Shown one piece after another: positions 33,157 to 43,064 of a DNA stretch of 64,000 nt. Every line of letters begins with the position of its first letter. The first letter of the stretch is position 1. The stretch spans positions 1,302,001 to 1,366,000 of the forward strand of contig CAWBYP010000002.1 of assembly GCA_963793005.1 (NCBI GenBank). Direction: 5' to 3'. The translations under genes and the position numbers were made by a program. Below the pieces are notes generated by a model, which did not search any database, was not told where the DNA came from, and saw only the letters and a program-made list of their open reading frames with translations. The DNA is from RPQJ01 sp963793005. Its GTDB lineage: Bacteria; Pseudomonadota; Gammaproteobacteria; Steroidobacterales; Steroidobacteraceae.

Positions 33157-33451
33157 GGCGCAGCTGCTGCTGCTGACCGGCGTCGCGTTGTTCGCGCTCG
33201 GGCTTGCCGGCGTGATCGTGCGTCGCAACGCGCTGGTGATGCTGATGTGCATGGAGCTGATGCTGAACGGCGTGATCCTGACGCTGGTCACCTTCGCACA
33301 GCAGACGGCCACCATCGCAGGCGCGGTGCTGGTGCTGCTGATCTTCGTGGTCGCCGCGTCCGAAATCGGCATCGCGATCCCGATCGTGCTGCTGCTCTCC
33401 AAGCAACGGCGCACGCTCGACGTCGAGGCCTACCGGGAGCTGCAAGGCTGA
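33149..33451 (+). CDS. nuoK: NADH-quinone oxidoreductase subunit K
   Basis: A 100-aa MrpC-like membrane subunit with three helices. The essential acidic residues are in LMCMELMLNGVIL and AASEIGIAIPIV. Length is normal. Confidence 0.94.
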   Translation: MDRAQLLLLTGVALFALGLAGVIVRRNALVMLMCMELMLNGVILTLVTFAQQTATIAGAVLVLLIFVVAASEIGIAIPIVLLLSKQRRTLDVEAYRELQG

Positions 33452-33453
33452 CC

Positions 33454-35338
33454 ATGAACCTGCTCACCCTCATCGTGCTGCTGCCGCTGGCCGGCTTCCT
33501 GCTGAACGGCCTGGTCGGCCAGCGCGCTGGAAAGACATTCGTCAGCTTCGTGGGCTGCGGACTGCCGGTGCTGGCGTTCCTGGCCACCGTGCGCTGCTTC
33601 CTCGAACTGCTTGGCAGCGGTGACGAGGGCGCGGCGCTGCTCGAGACCGCCTACACATGGGCCTCCATCGGCGGCTCGAGCTTCGACATCGCCTTCTACT
33701 TCGACCGCCTGAGCGCCGTGATGACGCTGATCGTCACCGGCGTGGGCTCGCTGATCCACGTCTATTCGACCGGCTACATGAAGGACGACGCGAGCTACGC
33801 GCGCTACTTCGCGTATCTCAACCTGTTCCTGTTCTTCATGCTGCTGCTGGTGCTCGGCCGGTCGCTGCTGGTGACCTTCGTCGGCTGGGAAGGCGTCGGG
33901 CTCGCCTCCTACCTGCTGATCGGATTCTGGTTCGAAGACCCGGTCAAGGCCGCCGCGGGCAAGAAGGCGTTCATCACCAACCGCATCGGCGACGCCGGCT
34001 TCCTGCTCGGCATGTTCCTGATCTACCACACGCTCGGCACGCTGGACATGGACCGCGTCAACGATGCCTTCAACGCGCCGGTGATGCCTGCAGTGTCGGC
34101 GAGCCTGGTGGGCGTGCTGCTGTTCATCGGCGCGATGGGCAAGAGCGCGCAGATCCCGTCTGCACGTCTGGCTGCCGGACGCGATGGCCGGCCCGACGCC
34201 GGTGTCGGCACTGATCCATGCGGCCACGATGGTGACCGCGGGCGTGTACCTGGTCGCAAGGCTGAACGGCGTCTACGCGCACGCGCCGGAGGCCTCGCAG
34301 CTGATCGCGGTGATCGGCGCCGCGACCGCGTTCTTCGCCGCTACGGTCGCGATCGTGCAGACCGACATCAAGAAGGTGCTGGCCTACTCGACGCTGTCAC
34401 AGCTCGGCTTCATGTTCGTGGCACTCGGCGTCGGCGCCTACGGCGTCGCAGTCTTCCACCTCTACACGCACGCCTTCTTCAAGGCCTGCCTGTTCCTCGG
34501 GGCCGGCAGCGTCATCCACGCGATGTCCGGCGAGCAGGACATCCGCAGGATGGGCGGCCTGGCGAGGAAGATCCCGGTCACATTCGTCACGTTCGCGGTC
34601 GCAACGGCGGCCATCGCCGGCATCCCGCCGCTTGCGGGCTTCTTCTCCAAGGACGAGATCCTCTGGTTCTCGTTTGCCAGCGAGACCGGTGGTTCGACGC
34701 TGCTGTGGCTCACGATGTCGTTCACGGCGCTGATGACGTCCTTCTACATGTTCCGGCTGCTGTGGGTGACGTTCCTTACTCCCTCGCGCATGACACACGA
34801 AGCGGAACACCACGTGCACGAGTCGCCGTTGTCGATGACCGGTGTGCTGGTGGTGCTCGCGGTGCTTTCCGCAGTCGGCGGCTTCATCTCGATCCCTCAT
34901 TTCCTCGAGCCGCTGCTGCCACTGGCGCGGGCCCACGAGTCGCTGGAGCACTACGAGACGACTTTGATCGTGCTGTCGGTGGTACTGGCGGCGATCGGCC
35001 TGGCGGCCGCGATCTTCATCTACCGCAACGGCCTCGCGAAGGCCGATGCACTTGCGGCCCGATTCCCGCGGCTGCATCGCCTGCTTTCGGGTAAGTACTT
35101 CGTGGACGAACTGTACGACGCGGTGCTGGACCGGCCGCTCAACTGGATCTCCGACCGGGTATTCCTGCGTCTCGGCGACGGACTGCTGATCGACGGCACG
35201 CTGAACGGGCTGGCCGCGGTCGCACAGCGCACCGCCGGACGACTGTCCCGCGTCGAGACCGGCAACCTGCAGTTCTACGTCGTACTCGCAGTGCTGGGAA
35301 TCGTCGCCTGCCTTGGCTGGATGCTGAACAATGGCTGA
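33454..35338 (+). CDS. nuoL: NADH-quinone oxidoreductase subunit L, with one-base frameshift
   Basis: A proton-pumping antiporter-like subunit. Residues 1-235 read MNLLTLIVLLPLAGFLLNG to LFIGAMGKSAQIP in one frame; the rest, from LHVWLPDAMAGPTPVSALIH to the stop at 35338, reads in another. Deleting the single T at 34159 restores CCG-CTG-CAC-GTC-TGG and a normal 627-aa protein including the lateral helix region. Such a break in an otherwise intact operon is best explained by a sequence error. If real, the gene would be non-functional. It overlaps nuoM by 8 bp. Confidence 0.88.
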
Positions 35339-36906
35339 CGCGACCATCCTGAACCTGGTGCTCTGGCTGCCGGTGATCGGCATGATCGCGATCGCGCGCC
35401 TGCCGAGCAGCGGCGCCGACCGCACCGTGCGCGGCCTCTCGCTCGGGCTGATGCTGCTGCAGTTCGTGCTGGCCGCGTGGCTCTATGCCCGCTTCGATCC
35501 GTCGCAGCCGGGCCTGCAGTTCGCGACCGACCAGCCCTGGATCAGCCAGTGGGGCATCGGCTACCGCATCGGGCTCGACGGCTACAACGTGCTGCTGGTC
35601 ACGCTCACCTGCTTCCTCGGGCCGCTGGTGGTCGCCGGCGCGTTCTCCGCCATCCAGAAGGACGTGAAGCTCTTCTACGCGATGGTGTTCTTCATCCAGT
35701 TCGCGATGCTCGGGACCTTCGTCGCCCAGGACCTGTTCCTGTTCTACGTGTTCTGGGAAGCGATGCTGATCCCGATGTTCCTGATCATCGGCATCTGGGG
35801 CGGCGAGCGGCGCATCTACGCGACCTTCAAGTTCGTGCTCTATACGGCCTTCGGCAGCATCCTGATGCTGGCCGCGCTGATCTACCTCGTCTACTCATTG
35901 AAGGCCTCCGGCGGCGTCGCCTCGTTCGCGTTTGCCGACCTGTACGGAAACCGCCTGCCGCCGGAAACGCAGACGTGGCTGTTCGCCGCCTTCGCGCTTT
36001 CGTTCGCGATCAAGGTGCCGATGGTCCCGCTGCACACCTGGTTACCGGACGCGCACGTCGAGGCGCCGACCGCAGGCTCGGTGATCCTGGCGGGCGTGCT
36101 GCTGAAGATGGGAACGTACGGCTTCATGAAGCTTGGCTTCCCGATGTTCCCCGACGCCGCGCGCGCCTTCACGCCGCTGATCATGACGCTGGCGGTGGTG
36201 AGCATCGTGTACGGCGCCTGCCTCGCGCTGGTGCAGGACGACATCAAGAAGATCATCGCCTACTCCTCGATCAGCCACCTCGGCTACGTGATGCTGGGCC
36301 TCGCGAGCCTGGACCTGATCGGCATCCAGGGCGCGATCATCCAGATGGTCAGTCACGGACTGGTCGCGGGCGGGCTCTTCATGATGGTCGGCATGATCTA
36401 CGAGCGCTGCCACAGCCGCGATCTGGCGGCCTATGGCGGCCTCGCCAAGCTGCTGCCGGTGTACTCGGTGTTCTTCGCGATCCTGACGCTTGCCTCGATA
36501 GGCCTGCCGACCACGAGCGGATTCACGGGCGAGTTCATGGCGCTGATGGGGGCCTTCAACGCCGCGTGGCCGCTGCACGAGGCCGGGCAGTCGCTGCCGC
36601 TGGTGCTCGCGGTGCGTCGCCGTCACCGGCGTGGTGCTGGGGGCGCTCTACATGCTGCGGCTCGCGCAGCGTTTCCTGTTCGGCAAGGAACGCGCACCGC
36701 ACCAGCCGTTCACCGACCTGGTCGCGAGGGAGAAGATCATCCTCGCGGCGTTCGTGGTCGCGATTTTCTGGCTCGGCCTGTTCCCGCAGGGGCCGCTCGC
36801 CAAGACCGAGCCCGCGGCGCGTGAGTTCCGGTCGCTGGTGCTGGCCGGCCACGCCGCCGTTGAAGGCATGGTCATTGAGGGCACGGTCGACGAGGGTATG
36901 CAGTGA
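35331..36906 (+). CDS. nuoM: NADH-quinone oxidoreductase subunit M, with one-base frameshift
   Basis: An antiporter-like subunit of about 524 aa after correction. The core motifs FYVFWEAMLIPMFLIIGIWG, MVPLHTWLPDAHVEAPTAGS and KKIIAYSSISHLGYV are in the first frame. After LPLVLAV (about 36613) the frame breaks; removing one base near 36615 continues as VAVTGVVLGALYMLRLAQRF, the expected penultimate helix, to the stop at 36906. As in nuoL, a one-base insertion error is the simplest explanation. Confidence 0.88.
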
Positions 36907-38288
36907 ACTGGCAAGACGTCCTGACCGCGATGCTGCCCGAGCACCTGCTGCTCGTCGGCATGCTGCTGATCCTGGGACGCGAAATCGGCACGGGCCGCGA
37001 GCGTGGTGGCTTCGCGCTGGCGGTGCTCGCGGTTGCTGCCGCTGCCGGCACGGCCGTCTGGCTCGCCGCGGTCGGGTACGAAAGTGCGCCGTTTGCTGGC
37101 CACTACTCGGTCAATGCCGGAACCTCGATGGCCAAGGCGGTCCTGCTCGGACTTACGCTGCCCGTGCTGCTGATGTCGAGGGATGATTTCGAGGAAGCGC
37201 GCTATTACGTGCTGGTGCTGGCATCGCTGTACGGGGCCTGCCTGCTCACCGCGTCGGACAGCTTCGCGACGCTGTTCCTCGGCATCGAGATCATGTCGCT
37301 GCCGGTGTACGTGCTGGTGTTGATCGGTTTCCTGCGCCCGGAAAGCAGCGAGGCGGCGCTCAAGTACCTGGTGCTCGGCGGCGCCGCGACCGCGACGCTG
37401 CTGATGGGCGTGTCCCTGCTCTACGGCTGGGGCGCGTCGCTGGACCTCGCGCTGTTCGGCACGGCGCTCGGCTACGCGGACCCGCTGCCGGTCGCGGGAG
37501 TGGCGCTGATCGTCGCCGCGCTGTACCTGAAGGCCGCAATCGTGCCGCTGCACGCGTGGGCACCCGACGCCTACGAGGGTGCCAGCGTGCCGGTCACGGC
37601 CTACATGGCCACCATCGTGAAGGCCGCGGTACTGATCGCAGCCCTGCGCCTGTTCGCCACGGCCCAGGTCTCGGGCCCGATGGCAGCCCTGCTCGCGGCA
37701 TTGCCGCTGCTCTCGATGGCCTGGGGCAACCTGGCGGCGATCCGGCAGACCAGTTTCCGCCGCATGATCGCGTACTCGTCGATCGCGCACGCAGGCTACC
37801 TGTTCTACGCATTCCTCGGGGCCGGAGAGGGCCGCTACCAGGCGATCGTGTTCTACCTGGTCGCCTACGGCGTGATGAACCTGCTGGCCTTCTCGGTCAT
37901 TCCACGCGGCGTGGACGACACGACACAGGACCAGCTCGACGCGTTCAAGGGCCTATACGGGCGCCGGCCCTTCGCTGCCGTGGCGATCGCCATCGCGATG
38001 CTGTCGCTCGCCGGGCTGCCACCGCTGCCAGGCTTCGTGGCCAAGTTCCTGATATTCCGCAACGTCATCGAGGCCGGCTACACCCTTTACGCGGTGATGG
38101 GCCTCATCGCGAGCTACCTCGGGATCTACTTCTACCTGCGCGTGATCCAGTACATGTTCATGAGCGCGGACGAACCGTCGGCCTCGCACGGCCGGCCGCG
38201 GCGCTACGCGCTGCTCGCGGGAATGCTCTGCCTGGTGCCCGCCGTGCTGATCGCGGTCTTCCCGGGCTGGCTGCTGGATCGGCTGTAA
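36903..38288 (+). CDS. nuoN: NADH-quinone oxidoreductase subunit N
   Basis: A 461-aa antiporter-like membrane subunit, last gene of the operon. Motifs: LFLGIEIMSLPVYVLVLIGF, ESSEAALKYLVLGG, PLHAWAPDAYEGASVPVTAY and FRRMIAYSSIAHAGYL. It overlaps nuoM by 4 bp. Immediately after the stop comes a long palindromic repeat that probably terminates the operon. Confidence 0.95.
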   Translation: MNWQDVLTAMLPEHLLLVGMLLILGREIGTGRERGGFALAVLAVAAAAGTAVWLAAVGYESAPFAGHYSVNAGTSMAKAVLLGLTLPVLLMSRDDFEEARYYVLVLASLYGACLLTASDSFATLFLGIEIMSLPVYVLVLIGFLRPESSEAALKYLVLGGAATATLLMGVSLLYGWGASLDLALFGTALGYADPLPVAGVALIVAALYLKAAIVPLHAWAPDAYEGASVPVTAYMATIVKAAVLIAALRLFATAQVSGPMAALLAALPLLSMAWGNLAAIRQTSFRRMIAYSSIAHAGYLFYAFLGAGEGRYQAIVFYLVAYGVMNLLAFSVIPRGVDDTTQDQLDAFKGLYGRRPFAAVAIAIAMLSLAGLPPLPGFVAKFLIFRNVIEAGYTLYAVMGLIASYLGIYFYLRVIQYMFMSADEPSASHGRPRRYALLAGMLCLVPAVLIAVFPGWLLDRL

Positions 38289-38366
38289 GGGGACATTCTC
38301 CTTTTTCCGTAAGTTGACTACCTGCCGCCCAATATTGGGCGGCAGCGGAAAAAGGAGAATGTCCCC
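38289..38366. repeat. REP-like long inverted repeat with nested palindrome
   Basis: Outer arms of 21 bp are perfectly complementary: 38289-38309 starts GGGGACATTCTCC, 38346-38366 ends GGAGAATGTCCCC. The interior holds a perfect 24-bp palindrome at 38322-38345 centred on CCCAATATTGGG. It sits between the convergent stops of nuoN and the cNMP-binding gene. The outer arm equals that of the repeat at 2084-2129, while the interior differs. Confidence 0.85.
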
Positions 38367-38376
38367 TGATCGTCGC

Positions 38377-38853
38377 TTACGCCCCCGCCCTCTTGGCGAA
38401 GGGCGAATGCAGGTCCATCACCTGCATGCGGGCGGCCTGCAGACGCTCGGATACCGTCGCCAGCATCCGGTGCATGATCTTGTAGCCGAACGCGTTGTCC
38501 TTGCGGCAGATTTCGAGCAGCGTGTAGCCGTCGAACGCCAGCGCCTCGACCGGCTCGAGCGCGCGCGCCTGGAAGCGCTTGCCCCCGCCCATCAGCACTG
38601 CCGACCAGCCGAGCTCGTCCCCGCCTTCGACCACGTGCACGCGCAGCGTCTTGTCCTGCACCGCCATCTCCAGCGCGACCCGCCCGCTCAGCAACAGGAA
38701 GAACTCATGCTTGGGATCACCCTCGGCGAAGATGATATCGTCCTGGCCGAAGCTCACGTACCGCGCAAGGCTCGCGAGGGTCGCACAGTGCTCGGGCGAG
38801 ACGCCCTCCGTGAAGGGATGCTTCGTTACCGCTTCGAGAACCGTGTCTTTCAT
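38377..38853 (-). CDS. Cyclic nucleotide-binding domain protein
   Basis: A 158-aa protein consisting almost wholly of a cNMP-binding (Crp-like) domain: SFGQDDIIFAEGDPKHEFFLLLSGRVAL is the barrel core, and GGDELGWSAVL replaces the usual phosphate-binding GE...R cassette, so true cAMP binding is doubtful. There is no DNA-binding helix-turn-helix; the C-terminus is one helix. The start at 38853 has AAGGGGGG just upstream. It may act as a stand-alone sensor or partner protein. Confidence 0.82.
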   Translation of the reverse strand: MKDTVLEAVTKHPFTEGVSPEHCATLASLARYVSFGQDDIIFAEGDPKHEFFLLLSGRVALEMAVQDKTLRVHVVEGGDELGWSAVLMGGGKRFQARALEPVEALAFDGYTLLEICRKDNAFGYKIMHRMLATVSERLQAARMQVMDLHSPFAKRAGA

Positions 38854-38958
38854 GGCGCCCCCCTTGAGGCCTGATCTGCGTGCCGGCCTGGACCACTTGC
38901 GGGTCCGATGAACCGATTCTACGCTCCAGATGCCACCGGGGATCAACAGGCGGGTGTC

Positions 38959-39435
38959 ATGCGCGAAGACGAGCTCGAGACCTTCCTGCGCGAGCGTATC
39001 CCGCTCTCGAAGGCCATGGACGTGCGGGTCCAGTCGATTTCGGCCGGACGGGTCGTCCTGTCCGCGCCATTAGCGCCAAACCTCAACCATCGGGACACGG
39101 CCTTCGGCGGCAGCGCCTCGGCACTCGCGATCCTCGCGGCGTGGTCGGCGGTCCGCGTACGCATGCAGGACGAGGGCCTCGAGGGCCGCATCGTCATTCG
39201 CCGCAACACGATGAGCTACGATCAACCAATGGCGGCCGATTTCTCCGCGACCGCCAGTGCGCCCGATGCGTCCGAGTGGGAAAAGCTCCGCGCGGCGCTC
39301 GGGCGGGGACGGCCGGGGCGCGTGCGGGTGAAGGCAATCCTCGAGTGCCTCGGTGAACGAGCCGGTGAACTTGCCGGGGAGTTCGTCGTGCTGCCGTACG
39401 TCGATGCGCCCGTCAGACCGTCCCCGATGCAATGA
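38959..39435 (+). CDS. YiiD C-terminal-type thioesterase
   Basis: A 158-aa hotdog protein of the putative thioesterase family named for the C-terminal domain of YiiD. Conserved parts are LRERIPLSKAMDVRVQS, SAPLAPNLNHRDTAFGGSAS and an RRNTMSYDQPM segment. The start at 38959 (MREDELE) directly precedes the domain and has AGGCGG upstream; an in-frame ATG at 38908 would add 17 residues. It overlaps the convergent CoA-transferase gene by 23 bp at the 3' end. Confidence 0.8.
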   Translation: MREDELETFLRERIPLSKAMDVRVQSISAGRVVLSAPLAPNLNHRDTAFGGSASALAILAAWSAVRVRMQDEGLEGRIVIRRNTMSYDQPMAADFSATASAPDASEWEKLRAALGRGRPGRVRVKAILECLGERAGELAGEFVVLPYVDAPVRPSPMQ

Positions 39436-40552
39436 GCGCGTCGATCTCCGCAGCGGAATAGCCGGCCTCGATCAGCAATTGCCCGGCGTCTGCGCCGATG
39501 GCCGGCGGCGGCGACCGGACCTCGGCTGGCGTGCAGCTGAATCGCGGCGCCGGGGCGGGCTGGGTGATGCCGTCGATCTCGAGATAGGCTTCACGGGCGC
39601 GATTGTGCGGGTGAACCGCGGCCTCGGCGAAATTCAGCACCGGCGCGAAACAGGCATCGGTTCCCTCGAGCAGATCGCACCACTCGGCGCGGGTCCTGCG
39701 CGCGAACAGGTCTTCGAACCGCTTCTTCGTCTCGGGCCAGCGCGTGACGTCGAACTGCGCCTGCTCCAGGCCATCGCCCGCCAGGCCGCATTTCTCGAGC
39801 AGCAACCGGTAGAACTGCGGCTCGAGCGCGCCGACCGATATCCATTCCCCGTCGGCGCAGCGGTAACAGTCATACCAGTGCGCGCCGCCGTCCAGCGCAT
39901 TCGACTGGCGCTTGTCTGCCCACAGGTGCTGCGCGCGAAGACCCTGCACCAGCGTGCTCATCACGGCGCAGCCGTCGGTGATCGCGGCATCGACCACCTG
40001 CCCGCGGCCCGTTGCCCGGGCGTTCAGGATCGCAGCCAGCAATCCCACCGCCATGAACATCGCGCCACCGCCGACGTCGCCAACCACCGTCGGCGGCACT
40101 GCCGGTGCCGAGTCGCGATGGCCTCCGTGGTAGAGGATGCCGCTGAGCGCGACGTAGTTGATGTCGTGACCGGCGGCATTGGCCAGCGGCCCATGCTGCC
40201 CCCAGCCCGTGAGCCGCCCGTAGGCGAGTCGTGGATTGCGCTTGAGGCACGCATCGGGGCCGATTCCCAGCCGCTCCATGACGCCGGGCCGGAAACCTTC
40301 GATAAGGCCGTCCGCCTTCTCGAGCAGCCGCAACACGATCTCGGCCGCGTCCGGTTGCTTCAGGTCCACAGCGATCGAGCGCTTGCCTCGTCGGGTAATG
40401 TCGAGTTTCGGCTGCGCATTGAACGGCAGCGCGCCGCCCTTGCGGTCGACGAGCACCACTTCCGCGCCGAGGTCGGCGAGCAGCATGCCGCAGAACGGCC
40501 CCGGACCGATGCCGGCCAGCTCGATGATCCTGGTGCCCTGGAGAGGTCCCAT
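39413..40552 (-). CDS. CaiB/BaiF CoA-transferase, alpha-methylacyl-CoA racemase-like
   Basis: A 379-aa family III CoA-transferase-fold protein. It begins MGPLQGTRIIELAGIGPGPF; DLGAEVVLVDR and KRSIAVDLK follow. HDINYVALSG is the characteristic His/Asp block of the alpha-methylacyl-CoA racemase subgroup, and GDVGGGAMFMA the nucleotide-contact loop. The start codon shares a base with the stop of the acyl-CoA dehydrogenase gene (TGATG), so both are translationally coupled and probably act on the same branched or steroid side-chain acyl-CoA (inference). Confidence 0.9.
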   Translation of the reverse strand: MGPLQGTRIIELAGIGPGPFCGMLLADLGAEVVLVDRKGGALPFNAQPKLDITRRGKRSIAVDLKQPDAAEIVLRLLEKADGLIEGFRPGVMERLGIGPDACLKRNPRLAYGRLTGWGQHGPLANAAGHDINYVALSGILYHGGHRDSAPAVPPTVVGDVGGGAMFMAVGLLAAILNARATGRGQVVDAAITDGCAVMSTLVQGLRAQHLWADKRQSNALDGGAHWYDCYRCADGEWISVGALEPQFYRLLLEKCGLAGDGLEQAQFDVTRWPETKKRFEDLFARRTRAEWCDLLEGTDACFAPVLNFAEAAVHPHNRAREAYLEIDGITQPAPAPRFSCTPAEVRSPPPAIGADAGQLLIEAGYSAAEIDALIASGTV

Positions 40553-41697
40553 CACAGCGACCGCGCCACGATCTCCTTCATCACCTCGCTCGCACCGCCG
40601 TAGATGCGCTGCACACGCGCGTCCACATAGAGTTTCGCGATCGGGTATTCGGTCGTGTAGCCGTACCCGCCGAACAGCTGCAGGCACTCGTCCATCACCC
40701 TGCACTGCGCCTCGGTGATCCACAGCTTGGCCATCGATGCAGTGACCGTGTCCAGCTTGCCGGCCGCGAGCTTGCCGATGCAGTCGTCGATGAAGAGGCG
40801 AGCCACGTGCACCTGCGCCTTTACCTCGGCCAGCTTGAACCGGGTGTTCTGCATCTCGAGCAGCGTCTGCCCGAAGAGCTTGCGCGAGCGCGCGTATTCG
40901 ACAGTGAGCCTGAGCGCGTACTCCATTGCCGCGACGCCGCCGACCGCGAGCAGTGCACGCTCGTAGGGCAGGTCGCGCATCAGCTGTACGAAGCCCTGCC
41001 CTTCCACCGGCCCGAGCAGGCAGTCCGCGGGCACGCGGCAGTCGTCGAAGAACATCTCGGCCGTGTCCCAGCCGTTCTGCCCGATCTTGTCCAGCACCCG
41101 CCCGACTCGATAGCCGGCCAGTCCCTGCGTCTCGACCATGATGATCGAGATGCCCTTCGAGCCGGCGTCCGGGTCAGTGCGCGCCACGACGCCGACCAGG
41201 CCCGCATGCAGCCCGTTCGAGATGAACGTCTTCGAGCCGTTCAGCACGTACTCGCCGCCTTCCCGTATCGCGCGCATCTTGACGGCCTTCAGGTCCGATC
41301 CCGCACCCGGCTCTGTCATTGCAATGGCGCCGACGAGCTCGCCGGTTGCCATGCGCGGCAGCCAGCGGTGCTTCTGCTCCTCGGTGCCGTGGTTCAGCAG
41401 GTAGTGCGCCACGATGCTGTGCACCGTGTGCCCCAGACTGGTGATGCCGTGGCCGCCCATTTCCTCGGCCACGACGGCCTCATGGCGCGCGTCGCCGCCG
41501 ACTCCGCCGTAGTCGGCCGGAATATCCGTGCACAGCAATCCGACCTCGCCCGCCTTGTTCCAGATCTCGCGGTCCACGTGGTGCTGCTCGCGCCAGCGAG
41601 TGTCTTTGGGCACGATCTCGTTCTCGACGAAGCGCCGCGCGGCGTCGCGGAACATCTCGAGTTCGTCGTCCATCCAGGGCGATTTGTAGTCGGTCAA
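40552..41697 (-). CDS. Acyl-CoA dehydrogenase
   Basis: A 381-aa FAD enzyme introducing an alpha-beta double bond in acyl-CoA. Motifs: AMTEPGAGSDLKAVK (FAD/substrate loop), FISNGLHAGLVGVVART, and the C-terminal QLFGGYGYTTEYPIAKLYVDARVQRIYGG with the usual position for the base. A TTG start at 41697 is chosen because it gives the usual N-terminus (LTDYKSPWMDDELEMFRDA) with GGAG at a proper distance; the frame is open to 41844. First gene of the pair with the CoA-transferase. Confidence 0.88.
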   Translation of the reverse strand: MTDYKSPWMDDELEMFRDAARRFVENEIVPKDTRWREQHHVDREIWNKAGEVGLLCTDIPADYGGVGGDARHEAVVAEEMGGHGITSLGHTVHSIVAHYLLNHGTEEQKHRWLPRMATGELVGAIAMTEPGAGSDLKAVKMRAIREGGEYVLNGSKTFISNGLHAGLVGVVARTDPDAGSKGISIIMVETQGLAGYRVGRVLDKIGQNGWDTAEMFFDDCRVPADCLLGPVEGQGFVQLMRDLPYERALLAVGGVAAMEYALRLTVEYARSRKLFGQTLLEMQNTRFKLAEVKAQVHVARLFIDDCIGKLAAGKLDTVTASMAKLWITEAQCRVMDECLQLFGGYGYTTEYPIAKLYVDARVQRIYGGASEVMKEIVARSL

Positions 41698-41878
41698 GGT
41701 GCGCTCCAGTGCGGGCGTGGACGCCCATGACAGCGTGAAACCAGCGTTCTTGTCCAGAGCCGGATAGGTTTCGAGCATCCGGCCCGGGCCCGACGTGCCG
41801 TTCGAAACCGGGATGGGGCGGCTGATGGGCCTGGTCGGCTTCACGCCCGCGCAGAATCGCGAGCGGGCAGCTGCGCAC

Positions 41879-42850
41879 TCAAAGCCAGCGTCGCTTGCGG
41901 AACGTCAGCACCAGGACCGTGGCGAGTGTAGCCATGATCCCGAGCAGGATGAAATATCCCGAGCGCGACTTCAATTCCGGCATGTATTCGAAATTCATGC
42001 CATAGATCCCCGCCAGGAAACTAAGCGGCACGAAGATCGTGGTCACGATCGTCAGCACCTTGATGATGTTGTTCAGTCGGTGCGAAGCGAGCGAGATGTG
42101 GCCCTCGATGAGGTCGCTGGATACCTCGTAGTACAGCGTCGCCAGGCTGCTGGCCCGCTCCTGCTGCTCGTACACGTCGCGGATTTCATGGACGCGCCCG
42201 GCCTCGACCTGGGTGGGCGGATTCTTGAGCAGCTCGGAAAAGATCTGCGCGTGATAGACCAGCACGCGCCTGAACTTGCGCAGGTCGGTCTTGTAGCCGA
42301 TCAGCTCAGCCAGCATTTCATCATCCGGCTTCGCGACGATCTCGCGTTCGATGTCCTCCAGGCGCGGCTCCAGCGCCAGCAGTTTCTGCGTGTACCGGTC
42401 TGCCATGATCCGGCACAGGCGCAATGCGAGTCCGTCGGGTCCGCCCGACAGCAGCGAGTTGTCCTGTTCCGCCTCCTGTCGAAGCCTGTCGACGCTGGGA
42501 GAATGGGCGGAATGGCGCGTTACCAGGAAGCGCCGGCCGACGAACATCGCGAGCTGGATGGTGCGGAACTCGAACTCGTCGGACGGCGCGGCCAGGCCCT
42601 TGAGCAGTATGAACACGCTGTCGGCAAATGCCTCGATCTTGGGCGGGTGCCGGACGTTCAGCGCGTCGTTGATGGCAAGCCGGTGCAGGCCGAAGCAGGA
42701 ATCCAGCAACTGCCTTTCAACCTGTGGATCATTGCCGGCGAAATCCGCCCAGATGATCGCATCGGGCTCGCGCTGCCAGGTCGCCAGCAGGTCCTCGTTG
42801 CCGACCTCCGTTGCACCCGTCGAAGGGCGATAAAGAAAAGTGCGAATCAT
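41879..42850 (-). CDS. corA: CorA family divalent cation transporter
   Basis: A 323-aa Mg2+/Co2+ channel protein. The large cytoplasmic N-terminal domain is followed by two C-terminal helices; the selectivity motif GMN occurs in FLAGIYGMNFEYMPEL before the last helix. The C-terminus is short and basic (RKRRWL), as in CorA. The protein is inner-membrane. It is monocistronic by position and divergent from fumC across 214 bp, in which I see no clear regulatory site. Confidence 0.92.
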   Translation of the reverse strand: MIRTFLYRPSTGATEVGNEDLLATWQREPDAIIWADFAGNDPQVERQLLDSCFGLHRLAINDALNVRHPPKIEAFADSVFILLKGLAAPSDEFEFRTIQLAMFVGRRFLVTRHSAHSPSVDRLRQEAEQDNSLLSGGPDGLALRLCRIMADRYTQKLLALEPRLEDIEREIVAKPDDEMLAELIGYKTDLRKFRRVLVYHAQIFSELLKNPPTQVEAGRVHEIRDVYEQQERASSLATLYYEVSSDLIEGHISLASHRLNNIIKVLTIVTTIFVPLSFLAGIYGMNFEYMPELKSRSGYFILLGIMATLATVLVLTFRKRRWL

Positions 42851-43064
42851 CGTGTCCTCACGTCGCGAGCAGCTGCTTCAATTTCAGTCTGAACTGCGGG
42901 ATTTCGCTAATCAATGCCGGCGGCCCAGTTGAATTCGTTTCCCGCTGCGAATCGCCATAGAATCAGTTAAGGCGGAGCAGGCTCTCGTCAAGCGCCGGGG
43001 CTGGCCGCGGCGACCCGGCGCGGCTGCAAGCCTGGACGAAGCCGGCCCGCGCGCGGAGGAGACC

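Noticed and set aside
33454..36906. Programmed frameshifting in nuoL and nuoM
   Set aside because: No slippery heptamer or downstream pseudoknot is apparent at either break, and isolated one-base insertions also occur in unrelated genes nearby.
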